DNA from: Gemmatimonas sp. UBA7669
GTDB taxonomy: Bacteria > Gemmatimonadota > Gemmatimonadetes > Gemmatimonadales > Gemmatimonadaceae
Assembly: GCF_002483225.1 (NCBI RefSeq)
Contig: NZ_DLHL01000047.1
Coordinates: 1 to 64,000 of the forward strand
DNA: 64,000 nucleotides
Direction of reading: 5' to 3'
Part shown: positions 41,899 through 52,842 of the stretch, piece after piece
Layout: the number at the start of each line of letters is the position of its first letter
How positions within the stretch are numbered: position 1 is the stretch's first letter
Made by a program: the position numbers and the translations under genes
The notes under the pieces: generated by a model
What the model was told of the DNA's origin: nothing
The model's input: the letters and a program-made list of their open reading frames with translations, nothing else
Database searches by the model: none

Positions 41899-41933
41899 GA
41901 ACGGGGGCCACCAACGTGGCCCCCGTTCTTTCT
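41899..41933 (+). terminator. Rho-independent terminator of DinB gene
   Basis: A perfect 13-bp stem (GAACGGGGGCCAC at 41899-41911 and its complement at 41916-41928) with a CAAC loop, followed by TTTCT. It is 22 bp after the stop codon: a textbook intrinsic terminator. Confidence 0.93.
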
Positions 41934-41944
41934 GCTACCGCTGT

Positions 41945-42071
41945 TCAACCGACTGCAGTTCCTTCCCGCAGTCCACCTTACGCAGTCACACCTTACGCCC
42001 TCCGCAGTGAACCGCCCGCCGTTCCTTCCCGCGGTCCACCTTACGCAGTCACACCTTACGCCCCTAGTTGG
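41945..42071. repeat. CCTTACGC array upstream of sugar dehydrogenase stop
   Basis: Four exact octamers (41976, 41991, 42039, 42054) occur in two nearly identical ~63-bp halves. Each half has GTTCCTTCCCGC, then GTCCACCTTACGCAGTC, then ACACCTTACGCCC. The edge element CTAGTTGGTC sits next to the stop codon (TAA, 42076-42074) of the convergent sugar dehydrogenase gene. Confidence 0.88.
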
Positions 42072-42073
42072 TC

Positions 42074-43255
42074 TTACCGCCGAGCGACCGGCTCCAACCG
42101 CACAATCCCCGTCGGCTTGCCCTGCTGGTCATCCAGCACCACATACACAAACCCGTCCGGACCCTGCCGCACATCACGCACGCGGCCAAGATTGCGCGCC
42201 AGATTGTCCGCCAGATCCGCGCGCGCGCCGTCGAGCGTCAGCCGCGCCACACGCTGCCCCGCCAGACCGCCGGCAAACACACTGCCCTTCCACGCCGGGA
42301 ACTTGTCGCCCGTGTACACCATCAGGCCCGACGTGGCGATCGACGGCACCCACACATGCTTCGCGTTTTCCATGCCCGGCGCCATCGTGCTGGCGTGAAT
42401 CGCCTTGCCCGGGCCGTAATTCACACCGAAGCCCACCACCGGCCACCCGTAGTTCTTGCCGGCTTCCACGAGGTTGAGCTCATCACCGCCCTGCGGGCCA
42501 TGCTCGGTGGCCCACACCGCGCCCGTGGTGGGATGCACCACTAGACCCTGCGGATTGCGGTGCCCATAGCTCCAGATTTCCGGCTTCGCGCCCGAGCGAC
42601 CCACGAAGGGATTGTCCTTCGGCACCGTGCCGTCTTCCATGAGCCGCAACACCTTGCCCTGATGCGTGGACAAGTCCTGCGCCGGATGCGCGGGCAAGTC
42701 GCCCTCGGGCGGCGCCTGGCGATCGCCCACCGTCATGAACAGGTGCCCCTTGCCGTCGAAGGCAAGGCGTGAGCCGAAGTGCCCCGGTCGTCCGCGCGTG
42801 TCGGCGACAAAAATGTCCTGCCCCTCCACCAGCGCATCGTTCACCAGCTTGGCGCGATGCAACGCCGTGGTGGAGCCGCCATTCACCTGCTTCGAGTAGG
42901 TGAGATACACGTAGCGGTTCTGCGCGAAGTTGGGATGCACGACCACATCCAGCAGACCGCCCTGGCCTGCGGCCACAACCGCCGGCACGCCATTCACCGC
43001 CGTGGGCAGCAGCTTGCCGCCACGCACCAGGCGCAGACGGCCCGGCCGCTCCGTCACCAGCAGGTCACCACCGGGGACAAAGGCCAGACCCCAGGGATTC
43101 ACGAAGCCGTCCACCACCGGCACCACGCGGTAGTCGTGCACCGACGACTTGAACACCGCCGGCGCGGCCTGCGCCGCTGCGGCAGACGTGACCACCGCTG
43201 ATCCCAACACCACACCCGCGGCGACGAAGCCCAGCCGCAGCACCGATCCACGCAT
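42074..43255 (-). CDS. Exported PQQ-dependent sugar dehydrogenase (glucose/sorbosone dehydrogenase family)
   Basis: 393 residues with a signal peptide (LGFVAAGVVLGSAVVTSAAAAQA). The GSDH beta-propeller shows NPWGLAFVPGGDLLVTERPGRLRLV, GGLLDVVVHPNFAQNRYVYLTYS, FGSRLAFDGKGHLFMTVGDR, IWSYGHRNPQGLVVHPTTGAVWATEHGPQGGDE and YGWPVVGFGVNY. The catalytic His and PQQ-contacting Arg/Asn positions are present. Aldose sugar dehydrogenases of this type oxidise aldoses in the periplasm with PQQ. The ATG at 43255 gives the signal peptide. The 51-bp gap to the HDAC-like gene, on the same strand upstream, could allow one transcript. Confidence 0.92.
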   Translation of the reverse strand: MRGSVLRLGFVAAGVVLGSAVVTSAAAAQAAPAVFKSSVHDYRVVPVVDGFVNPWGLAFVPGGDLLVTERPGRLRLVRGGKLLPTAVNGVPAVVAAGQGGLLDVVVHPNFAQNRYVYLTYSKQVNGGSTTALHRAKLVNDALVEGQDIFVADTRGRPGHFGSRLAFDGKGHLFMTVGDRQAPPEGDLPAHPAQDLSTHQGKVLRLMEDGTVPKDNPFVGRSGAKPEIWSYGHRNPQGLVVHPTTGAVWATEHGPQGGDELNLVEAGKNYGWPVVGFGVNYGPGKAIHASTMAPGMENAKHVWVPSIATSGLMVYTGDKFPAWKGSVFAGGLAGQRVARLTLDGARADLADNLARNLGRVRDVRQGPDGFVYVVLDDQQGKPTGIVRLEPVARR

Positions 43256-43306
43256 CTTGCCTCTCCTGAATGACGGAAAACTGCTGGTGCAAGCTACCGC
43301 GCCGCC

Positions 43307-44212
43307 CTAGCCCTCGGCAAAGGCCCGTAGCACCCGCACCGTATTCACATGCACGGCCACCGTGTCGTGCACATCACGCCCGTAGCCGCCACTCATCGTG
43401 GCCACCACCGGGATGCCCACCTCGCGGCAACTGCCCACCACGTAGGCATCGCGGGCCATGAGCCCCTCGAACGTCATCGCCAATCGCCCCAGTCGGTCGC
43501 CCTCGTGCGGATCGGCTCCCGAAAGGTATACCACCAGATCGGGACGCGACGCGCGCAGCACCTCCGGCAGATGCTCCCGCAGCAGCCCCAGATAGGTGTC
43601 GTCGGTGGTGCCATCTTCCAACTCCACATCGCGCGTGCCCGGCACCTTGTGGAACGGAAAATTCTTCGCGCCATGCATGCTGAACGTGTACACCGATGGG
43701 TCACCGGCAAAGCAGGCATGGGTGCCGTTGCCCTGATGCACATCAAGATCGACGATCGCCACCCGGCGAACACGTCCCATCGCCTGCAGACGCCGCACCG
43801 CAATGGCCACATCGTTGAACGTGCAGAAGCCTTCGCCGCGATCGGGAAACGCATGATGCGTACCACCCGCCAGATTCATGGCCACCCCATCACGCAGCGC
43901 GCACTCGGCCGCCTCCAGCGTGCCTTGGACCACGCGGAACGCCCGCTCGACAAACGACGGGCTCCATGGTAACCCGATGCGCCGCTGCTCCGCATGGGGG
44001 AGCGTACCGTCCTCGATGTGTGCCACATACTCCGGCGTGTGCACCCGCAGCACTTCCTCGCGCGCCGCACGCGCCGGATCGTGCAGCGCTTCAGCACGCA
44101 CCAGCCCATCGCGCAACACGGCTTCACGCAACAAGGCGTACTTGGCCATCGGGAACCGGTGTCCCTCAGGCAATTCGATGGCGTAGCGGGACGACGACCA
44201 GAGATGCAGCAC
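43307..44212 (-). CDS. Histone deacetylase-family (acetylpolyamine/AcuC-like) hydrolase
   Basis: A 301-residue zinc hydrolase. Motifs: YAIELPEGHRFPMAKYALL, GGTHHAFPDRGEGFCTFNDVAIA with the paired active-site histidines, VAIVDLDVHQGNGTHACF with the zinc Asp/His, and VVYLSGADPHEGDRLGRLAMT with the second zinc Asp. Bacterial members deacetylate small amines, acetoin-related substrates or acetyl-lysine. The GTG at 44212 (MLHLWSSS...) fits the family N-terminus; a TTG at 44236 would add eight residues. It is cytosolic. Confidence 0.9.
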   Translation of the reverse strand: MLHLWSSSRYAIELPEGHRFPMAKYALLREAVLRDGLVRAEALHDPARAAREEVLRVHTPEYVAHIEDGTLPHAEQRRIGLPWSPSFVERAFRVVQGTLEAAECALRDGVAMNLAGGTHHAFPDRGEGFCTFNDVAIAVRRLQAMGRVRRVAIVDLDVHQGNGTHACFAGDPSVYTFSMHGAKNFPFHKVPGTRDVELEDGTTDDTYLGLLREHLPEVLRASRPDLVVYLSGADPHEGDRLGRLAMTFEGLMARDAYVVGSCREVGIPVVATMSGGYGRDVHDTVAVHVNTVRVLRAFAEG

Positions 44213-44369
44213 GCGGCAAACAGGGCAACGGGGCAACAGGACAACGGGACCGGATCACAGCACCGCCGAAACCGGGCAGGCAGCAGCGCAGTATCAGCAA
44301 GCTCATGCCGTGTCGCGTAGATTCACAGTCTCGCTACGCAACACTCCTTCCGCAGCACGAGGTTCCCCC

Positions 44370-46301
44370 GTGTCACCCGTCCGCGTCCGCGCCCGCGCAC
44401 AGGCCCGTGTGCTTCACGCCTGCGCCGCCGGCGCCCTGGCCGCCGCGCTTCCGCCCCTCGTCAGCCCGCTGGCCGCTCAGGGTGGCAAGCTCCCCACGCC
44501 CATCAACGTGCTGGTCAAGCCCAACAAGGCCGCCGGCACCGTGTGGTCGGACGAGGGTCCGCGCACCTGGACCCCACGGCCCACCGCGGCAGCCATCACG
44601 GCGAATGACCTGCGCACGCGACTCTATCAGCTCGCGGCCGACTCCATGCAGGGCCGCGCCGCCGGCGAGCGGGGCAACTTCAAGGGCACCGAGTACATCG
44701 CCCGCGAGTTCCGCCGCCTGGGCCTCCAGCCCGCGGGTGACAGCGGCACCTTCTTTCAGATCCTGCCCTTCGGTCCCATCGGCATCGACAGCCTGAGCGC
44801 CCAGCTGCGCATCGGTGGCACCACGCTCAAGCAGAAGTCGGACTGGGTGCCGCAGGTCCCCACGGCCGCCAATGGAGTGGGCTCGCGCGCCGCACTCGAC
44901 AACGTGCCGGTCATCTTTGCCGGCCAGTACGGCGACACGGCGGTAGCGCTCGACCCGGCGCTCATGCGCGGCAAGGTGCTGGTGTTTACCGCCCCGCCGG
45001 TGGGCGCGGCCGTGGCCGCCAGCTCCGGCGCGCCGGTGAGCTTTGTCAGTTGCAGCGACGTGCCCGACAAGTTTGGCGCCAACGCCTCCATTGCCGAGGA
45101 AGCCCGTCAGCGCGCCAATCCGACGGCGCCGCCACGGCGCGCCTTCGCCGCGCCGCTGCGTGATGCCCGCCCCGAGCGAGTGGGCGCCGCCGGCGTCCTC
45201 GTGGTGGGACTCGACGACATGTCCGCCGCCGCGCGCAATCAGGCCTTCGCGCAGCCACAGGGCATGCGGCCGGCTTCATCGCTCAATGCCGACGCGCCGC
45301 CTGCCGCGACCATTTCAAAGGCCGTGGCGGCCCAACTCTTCGGCAAGTCCATTGAGCAGGTCAGCGTTGGCACCACCGGACAGACGGTCAGCGCCTCCTG
45401 GCAGCACCAGTGGCGCCTCTCGCCCACGCCGGCGCGCAACGTCATTGCGGTGCTGCCCGGCAGCGACCCGGCGCGCAAGAACGAGTACGTGCTCGTGGGC
45501 GCACACAACGACCACGTCGGCATCAACAGCACCGTTGTCGATCACGACTCCGTGCGCGCCTACAACATGGTCGTGCGCCGTCAGGGCGCCAACGATCCGG
45601 TGTGCGTGCCCACGGCCGCGCAGCAGGCGCGCATCGACTCGCTCATCGCCATCGCGCGTTCGGTGCGCGCGCCGCGCCGCGACAGCATCATGAACGGCGC
45701 CGATGACGATGGCTCCGGCACAGTGGTCATGCTCGAAATCGCCGAGCAGTTCGCGAAGCAGAAGCCGGCGCGGTCCATTGTGTTCGTCTCCCATCAGGGC
45801 GAAGAGCGTGGCCTGCTGGGCTCACGCTGGTTCACCGACAATCCCACCATCCCGCTCGAACAGATCGTGGCCGCGCACAACATGGACATGGTGGGCAAGG
45901 GCCGTGACTGGCAGGTCAAGTATGGTGGCCCCGCCTCGGTACAGATGCTCGGCGCACGTCGCCTCTCGCGCGAGTTCGGCGACATCATCGACTCGGTCAA
46001 CGCCAACATTCCCGAGCCCATGGCCATCGACAAGACCTGGGATGTGCCGGCCAATCCGCTCAATCGGTTTTGCCGCAGCGACCAGGTCAACTATGTGCGC
46101 AAGAACATCCCGGTGGTCTACCTCTCGCTGGGCTATGCGGTGGACTATCATCAACACACGGATGAACCGCAGTACATCGACTACGATCATGCCGCGCGTC
46201 TCGGCCGCTTCGTCCATCAGACCATGACGGCCGTGGCCAACCGGCCCGACAAGCCGGCCATTGCGGGCCCCGATCCCAGCATGCCCAGCTGCAATCGCTG
46301 A
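44370..46301 (+). CDS. Exported M28-family aminopeptidase
   Basis: About 643 residues with a signal peptide (VLHACAAGALAAALPPLVSPLAAQ). It starts with the N-terminal part of the M28 domain (LYQLAADSMQGRAAGERGN; EYIAREFRRLGLQPAGD), then a PA-like inserted domain (VPVIFAGQYGD; VLFT-type strands), then the catalytic metal site: VLVGAHNDHVG, NGADDDGSGTVVMLEIAE, VFVSHQGEERGLLGS and a late YLSLGYAVDYHQHTD. Two zinc ions are expected, bound by His/Asp/Glu/His. It cleaves N-terminal residues from peptides in the periplasm or outside. The GTG at 44370, with CGAGG seven bases upstream, was preferred over the GTG at 44310. Confidence 0.92.
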   Translation: MSPVRVRARAQARVLHACAAGALAAALPPLVSPLAAQGGKLPTPINVLVKPNKAAGTVWSDEGPRTWTPRPTAAAITANDLRTRLYQLAADSMQGRAAGERGNFKGTEYIAREFRRLGLQPAGDSGTFFQILPFGPIGIDSLSAQLRIGGTTLKQKSDWVPQVPTAANGVGSRAALDNVPVIFAGQYGDTAVALDPALMRGKVLVFTAPPVGAAVAASSGAPVSFVSCSDVPDKFGANASIAEEARQRANPTAPPRRAFAAPLRDARPERVGAAGVLVVGLDDMSAAARNQAFAQPQGMRPASSLNADAPPAATISKAVAAQLFGKSIEQVSVGTTGQTVSASWQHQWRLSPTPARNVIAVLPGSDPARKNEYVLVGAHNDHVGINSTVVDHDSVRAYNMVVRRQGANDPVCVPTAAQQARIDSLIAIARSVRAPRRDSIMNGADDDGSGTVVMLEIAEQFAKQKPARSIVFVSHQGEERGLLGSRWFTDNPTIPLEQIVAAHNMDMVGKGRDWQVKYGGPASVQMLGARRLSREFGDIIDSVNANIPEPMAIDKTWDVPANPLNRFCRSDQVNYVRKNIPVVYLSLGYAVDYHQHTDEPQYIDYDHAARLGRFVHQTMTAVANRPDKPAIAGPDPSMPSCNR

Positions 46302-46372
46302 GCCGCAGGCGGTTCGTCCCGTACGATCCGTCCCGGCCAGCCCCTCGCGGTGCCTGCGGCCACATCCTACGT

Positions 46373-48652
<2,280 letters not shown>

Positions 48653-48660
48653 CGGCTCGC

Positions 48661-48705
48661 GATAACGCGGCGCACGATAACGCCGCGCGTGTTAACGCCG
48701 CGCGC
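48661..48705. repeat. 15-bp tandem repeats between convergent genes
   Basis: Three 15-bp units (GATAACGCGGCGCAC, GATAACGCCGCGCGT, GTTAACGCCGCGCGC) fill the gap from the hybrid kinase stop to the stop of the NTF2-like gene at 48706. They contain self-complementary CGCGCG parts and might fold into a small stem, but there is no T-run. Confidence 0.75.
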
Positions 48706-49248
48706 CTACTTCTTCGTCCACTGCTCGCAGCCGCTGTTGCGGCGTGTGTCGGCCAGCTCGAGAATGGTCCACGTGCCCGCACTGTCCTTCGTCAGCAGGA
48801 AGTGGTCCACACCACAGTGTGAGAAGGTGGTCCCGCGGAAGAAGGCGTAGTCCACCCACACCGACGCCAGCGCGCCATCGATCTCCACCTTCTCGTTGGC
48901 GATGCGCTCGTCCCACACCTCGGCGTGTGGCGTACCAACCGCCTTCGCGAAGTTGTCCGCACCGTTGGTGACACTCGCGGTCATCACGCCCTGTCGTGGC
49001 GCCACGGTGATCATGCGCACATTGGGCGCAAACACCGAGCGCACCATGCTCGAGTCTCCAGCGCGCATGCCGTCGAACAGCTTCTGAACGACCGCCATCA
49101 CCGCCGCCTTCTCCGCCGGCTGCGCGGTACCTTGTGCAGCGACTGCGGCGGGCGTCCACGCGCCGGCCACCACGACCGCCGATGACAGCACGGTACGACG
49201 CCAGACGGCAGCAAGCAGACGGACGGATGAGAGCGGCGTAGCAAACAC
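48706..49248 (-). CDS. Exported NTF2-like (SnoaL/DUF4440-type) protein
   Basis: 180 residues with a signal peptide (TVLSSAVVVAGAWTPAAVAAQ). The mature domain is a cone-shaped NTF2-like fold: AEKAAVMAVVQKLFDGMRAGDSSMVRSVFAPNVRMITVAP, then strands ending SVWVDYAFFRGTTFSHCGVDHFLLTKDSAGTWTILELADTRR. Such exported proteins usually bind small ligands or are ketosteroid-isomerase-like; no catalytic set can be assigned. The start is the GTG at 49248, with GGAG seven bases upstream. It is divergent from the small exported protein at 49323. Confidence 0.8.
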   Translation of the reverse strand: MFATPLSSVRLLAAVWRRTVLSSAVVVAGAWTPAAVAAQGTAQPAEKAAVMAVVQKLFDGMRAGDSSMVRSVFAPNVRMITVAPRQGVMTASVTNGADNFAKAVGTPHAEVWDERIANEKVEIDGALASVWVDYAFFRGTTFSHCGVDHFLLTKDSAGTWTILELADTRRNSGCEQWTKK

Positions 49249-49322
49249 GGCAGAGCTCCGGAGCTGAAGGAAGGGATGCGGATATACTCGCCTACGCGGG
49301 CGCGACGATGCAAGTTGCGGGT

Positions 49323-49739
49323 ATGACCCCGACCCTGCTCCGTTTGGTTGCCGGCGGCGCCGGCATCGCGCTACTCAGTTTGGCGGACGCGCTCCCCGCC
49401 CAGTCTGCGAGTATGCCCAAGGTTGGCGCACTCGCGCGTGGCGACGCCGTGCTCTTCGAATCCCGCACCCTCAAGCAGTCGGGTGACGACATCACCGCCA
49501 CCTTTCGCACCGTCTTCGTGAAGCCGGCCAAAGCGCCCGGCGGTGAATGGTTCGGTTCACGCACGGTGGTGACCGTGCGCTGCAAGGCGGGCACGGCGGC
49601 GGTCAAGGAGAATCGCTACTACAGCGACGCGAAGTTCACCAAGGTGGCCAGCGAAAAGATTGTTGGCGTGCCGGGCTATGCCGCGCCCGTGCCCGGCTCA
49701 GTGCCGGCCATCGCCTTCAAGCACCTGTGCCCGTCGTAA
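49323..49739 (+). CDS. Small exported protein (surface-adhesin E-like)
   Basis: 138 residues with a signal peptide (LLRLVAGGAGIALLSLADALPAQS). The mature part has a strand-rich layout with two cysteines: ITATFRTVFVKPAKAP, then VTVRCKAGTAAVKENRYYSDAKF, and the ending VPGSVPAIAFKHLCPS. This matches the loose pattern of surface-adhesin protein E (a strand with Cys, a Y-x-D strand, then P-G-S ... Cys). The role here is unknown. The last 23 bases overlap the end of the convergent pantothenate-kinase-like gene. The start could also be the ATG at 49308. Confidence 0.6.
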   Translation: MTPTLLRLVAGGAGIALLSLADALPAQSASMPKVGALARGDAVLFESRTLKQSGDDITATFRTVFVKPAKAPGGEWFGSRTVVTVRCKAGTAAVKENRYYSDAKFTKVASEKIVGVPGYAAPVPGSVPAIAFKHLCPS

Positions 49740-50625
49740 GGGGCGGAGCGGCAAAACGCTCCGCGCCTGAGAGCAGCGCGCCGAGCGCCGTGGCCTGCCC
49801 GCCCTGCTCGGGAATGCGAATCGCTGCGCCGTAGAACTGCGCCACCATCTCGAAGGTGTGCCGCACGCTCGGCAAGTCGGTCAGGTGCCCCACGATGACC
49901 GCGTGTTCGAGCTGCTGGGCGCGCGCCGCGTTGATGGCCACGATGGCAATGACCTGGCCCACCATGTTGACCAGCGCGGCCGCCGTGTCCTCACGCGGTG
50001 CGTTGACGGCATGACGGGCCACCCGCCCGAAGTTCACGGCGGTGGTGTCGGGTGGCAGTGAGCCAATGGCCTGACCGAGGATTTCTCCAATGGTGAGGTT
50101 GTGCGTGGTGTCCGTTCCGGCGCGCGCGAGTGCATCGATTTCCTGTGGATTCACCGTGTCCAGCAGCAGTCGGGACAGTCCCACCAACGTGCCACCACCC
50201 ACACCGGTGCCGGTCACGTGCCGCATGCCATCCGGCGTCGCGCGCACCACCGCGGTGCCGGAGCCCGCACTGGCGACGACCGCCGCCTCGAGCCCGGACA
50301 GCGCGAGGCCGCCACGGCCAATGGCCTCCACCTCAGGCACCTGATGCACCGGCCGGCCTTCAATGACCGGCGGCAGGGCACTGCGATTGCCACCCGTCAC
50401 GGCCAGCCACGCACACTGCGACGCCGTGACATCACCGGCACTGAGCGCGCGATGGACGCGCGAGAGATCGGGCTGACCTTCTGTCGGCAGCGTCCAGTGC
50501 CTGAGGCCATCGGGCGAACGGAACACGACATCGGTGTTGCTGGCGCCGAAGTCGATGGCCGCGCTGGTCACGTCACCCACGGCCCACCAGGCGGGGGCCG
50601 TCGTCCCCTGTGATGGCGAACTCAC
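49717..50625 (-). CDS. Type II pantothenate kinase-like ASKHA protein
   Basis: 302 residues with the acetate/sugar kinase-actin (ASKHA) pattern of type II pantothenate kinases: SAAIDFGASNTDVVFRS (phosphate 1), WLAVTGGNRSALP, VHQVPEVEAIGRGGLALSG, VVASAGSGTAVVRATP (phosphate 2) and HVTGTGVGGGTLVGLSRLLL. PanK II makes 4'-phosphopantothenate, the first step of CoA synthesis. The start GTG (50625) overlaps the stop of the penicillin acylase gene, as expected for a coupled operon gene. An activity other than pantothenate phosphorylation cannot be excluded. Confidence 0.72.
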   Translation of the reverse strand: MSSPSQGTTAPAWWAVGDVTSAAIDFGASNTDVVFRSPDGLRHWTLPTEGQPDLSRVHRALSAGDVTASQCAWLAVTGGNRSALPPVIEGRPVHQVPEVEAIGRGGLALSGLEAAVVASAGSGTAVVRATPDGMRHVTGTGVGGGTLVGLSRLLLDTVNPQEIDALARAGTDTTHNLTIGEILGQAIGSLPPDTTAVNFGRVARHAVNAPREDTAAALVNMVGQVIAIVAINAARAQQLEHAVIVGHLTDLPSVRHTFEMVAQFYGAAIRIPEQGGQATALGALLSGAERFAAPPLTTGTGA

Positions 50626-52841
50626 TGACCGGGCTGGTAAGTGCGCACCGCGTTGCGCTCCACGTCTTCACGGTGGAAGCTCACATCCTTGAACGCGCCG
50701 GTCGCGTAGCGTTCGCCCTGATTGAAGAAGTACGGCGACGATGGATCGTTGTTCACACCGCCGGCCAGCACACTCTTGGCTCGTACGCGCGGCCCGAACT
50801 CCACCGCGGCCACGAAGCTGTTGCCGCGATTGCCGTAATACTTCTTGGTGGTGCGGGCGCCCGTTTGTCCATACGCCGCGAGCGAGCCCCAGTTGGCCGA
50901 CGCGAAGGCCACCGGCAGGCTGGGTTTGCTGTCGTCGAAGCCGGCACCGATGTCGCCGCTCAGGCGCTGGAAGCGATTCACATCGCCCCAGGGCATCTGC
51001 CATGAACCGAAGTCGCGCTCCAGCGTCTCCACCGCGCGCGACAAGGCGCCCAGCAGCTGCGCGGGCGCCGCCTTGCTGGCGATGTACTCGAGCGTGGGCG
51101 TGCCGGCCTGACGGGCCGCTGCGGCCTGCGACTGCGTAGCCGCTTCGCCGTAGGCATTGGCCAGCGTCATGGCCACACTGGCCACACCAAATCGGTAGTC
51201 CCAGTTGCGCAGCGTGCGCACGGGCACCGCCAGCCGCGTCTTGAGCGGATCACTGGCCGGCAGCGCATCCCAGGCCGCCACCACCGGCGGAATGAGCTGC
51301 TCCATGGCCGGCAGATAGCTGTCATACGCGGCGGCAATGAGGCCGTCGAGCGTGAAGTCCTTGCGACCCTGCAGCACGCGCACCGCATGCACACCGCGCG
51401 CATTGTCTTCGCGCTGCGCCGACATGTACACCGGCCAGTCGCCGATCTTCGGGCTGTCCGCACCTGACGCCGTGAACGGCCAGTTGTTCGTGTTCATCAG
51501 CCAGCCGCTCGACGGGCTCTTGATGAGGATCATCTCGTTCAGCGTGTGCAGTCCCTGCCACTCGGTACGCGGGTCGCTGCCATCCACCGGGCGCGTGAAA
51601 TCGATGGACGGATCACGCTTCGGGATGAAGTTGCCGTGGAAGTAGGCAATCACGCCATCGGCATCGGCGTACACCGTGTTGTTCGACGAATTCGTGCGCA
51701 GCTCCATGGCCTTGCTGAACGACGCGAAATCCGTGGCCTTGGTGCGCAGATAGCTCTGCTGCAGCGCATCCAGCGGATTGTTCATCATGCGCACCGCCAC
51801 CCAGCGCTCCGCCCCGTTCACGGTCTGCGTGCGAATGACCGGGCCATGGTGCGTGAAGTAGGCCGTCACCGTGCGCGCCGCCATGCCCGTGGCCGTCTTG
51901 TATGGCAGGCGAATGACCTTGGCCGTCACATTGCGCGTGCCGCTGCCGTAGCGATACGTGAAGCCCTTGCCCTTGGGCGACACCGTCTCGAGATACTCGT
52001 CAATGACGTCACCGCCGCCCGAGGTGTGCATCCAGCCCAGACGGTGATTGAAGCCCTGATAGATGAAGAACTGTCCCCAGGTCACGGCGCCGTAGGCATC
52101 GAGGCCCTCACGGCTGGCCATGTGAATCTCGGGACGGAAGTAGAACGAGGTGTGCGGATTGATCATCAGCATCGCATGACCGTTCACCGTGTTCTGCGGG
52201 GCCACTGCAAAACCGTTCGATCCACCCGGCTCCTCACCAAAGGGCTGCACTGCCGACTCGGCATCGTCGCGCGCTGGAGCTGCACCACCCGAGCGCGGGC
52301 CGTAGAACTGCTCGAGGCCGCGCAGGTTCACCGACTCGATGTCACCGCCAATGGAGCCTTCGCTGAAGGTGAGCGCCATCCACGGCTCGAACCTGGTGAT
52401 CAGCCGCGGCTTGACCTGCGGATTCTTGTGCAGATACCAGTTGAGCCCATTGGCCCAGCCCTGCATGAGTGCCTGCAGCCACGCGGGGCTCTTGGCGTAA
52501 AGGGCTTTGATCTCGAGCGTATCGATGAAGAGCTTCATGCGCAGATCGCGCCAGATCTCGCGCTCGCCCTCCACCTCGGCCAGACGACCCATGGCATTGA
52601 TGTAGTTCGTCTCGATGCGCGGGAAGTCATCCTCGGCCTGCGCGTACACCATGCCGAACACCGCATCGGCATCGCGTTCCCCGTACACGTGCGCCACGCC
52701 CCACTGATCGCGCATGATGGTCACGCGCTTGGCCTGGGCCTCCCATACGGCAGGTTGCGCGTCCACCGGGGTGGGACGCGCAGCACTCAGCAACGCGAGC
52801 GCGATGGAGGCGCGGAAGAGGCGACGAAGGGTCGGGGTCAT
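50622..52841 (-). CDS. Exported penicillin acylase-family Ntn hydrolase
   Basis: 739 residues with a signal peptide (LFRASIALALLSAARPTPVDAQ). A family prepro layout: alpha region (VTIMRDQWGVAHVYGERDADAVFGMVYAQAEDDF), then the autoprocessing site ahead of SNGFAVAPQNT, where the Ser after GG should become the beta-chain N-terminal nucleophile. Then TAYFTHHGPVI, NSSNNTVYADADGVIAYFHGN and a C-terminal Asn-rich block. Relatives cleave penicillins, acyl-homoserine lactones or other amides. The ATG at 52841 follows the rsmD stop by one base. The substrate is unknown. Confidence 0.9.
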   Translation of the reverse strand: MTPTLRRLFRASIALALLSAARPTPVDAQPAVWEAQAKRVTIMRDQWGVAHVYGERDADAVFGMVYAQAEDDFPRIETNYINAMGRLAEVEGEREIWRDLRMKLFIDTLEIKALYAKSPAWLQALMQGWANGLNWYLHKNPQVKPRLITRFEPWMALTFSEGSIGGDIESVNLRGLEQFYGPRSGGAAPARDDAESAVQPFGEEPGGSNGFAVAPQNTVNGHAMLMINPHTSFYFRPEIHMASREGLDAYGAVTWGQFFIYQGFNHRLGWMHTSGGGDVIDEYLETVSPKGKGFTYRYGSGTRNVTAKVIRLPYKTATGMAARTVTAYFTHHGPVIRTQTVNGAERWVAVRMMNNPLDALQQSYLRTKATDFASFSKAMELRTNSSNNTVYADADGVIAYFHGNFIPKRDPSIDFTRPVDGSDPRTEWQGLHTLNEMILIKSPSSGWLMNTNNWPFTASGADSPKIGDWPVYMSAQREDNARGVHAVRVLQGRKDFTLDGLIAAAYDSYLPAMEQLIPPVVAAWDALPASDPLKTRLAVPVRTLRNWDYRFGVASVAMTLANAYGEAATQSQAAAARQAGTPTLEYIASKAAPAQLLGALSRAVETLERDFGSWQMPWGDVNRFQRLSGDIGAGFDDSKPSLPVAFASANWGSLAAYGQTGARTTKKYYGNRGNSFVAAVEFGPRVRAKSVLAGGVNNDPSSPYFFNQGERYATGAFKDVSFHREDVERNAVRTYQPGQ

Positions 52842-52842
52842 G

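Noticed and set aside
41240..42071. Possible CRISPR array in the repeated intergenic DNA
   Set aside because: Repeats are short, variable and modular, with no unique spacers of constant length and no cas genes in the window.
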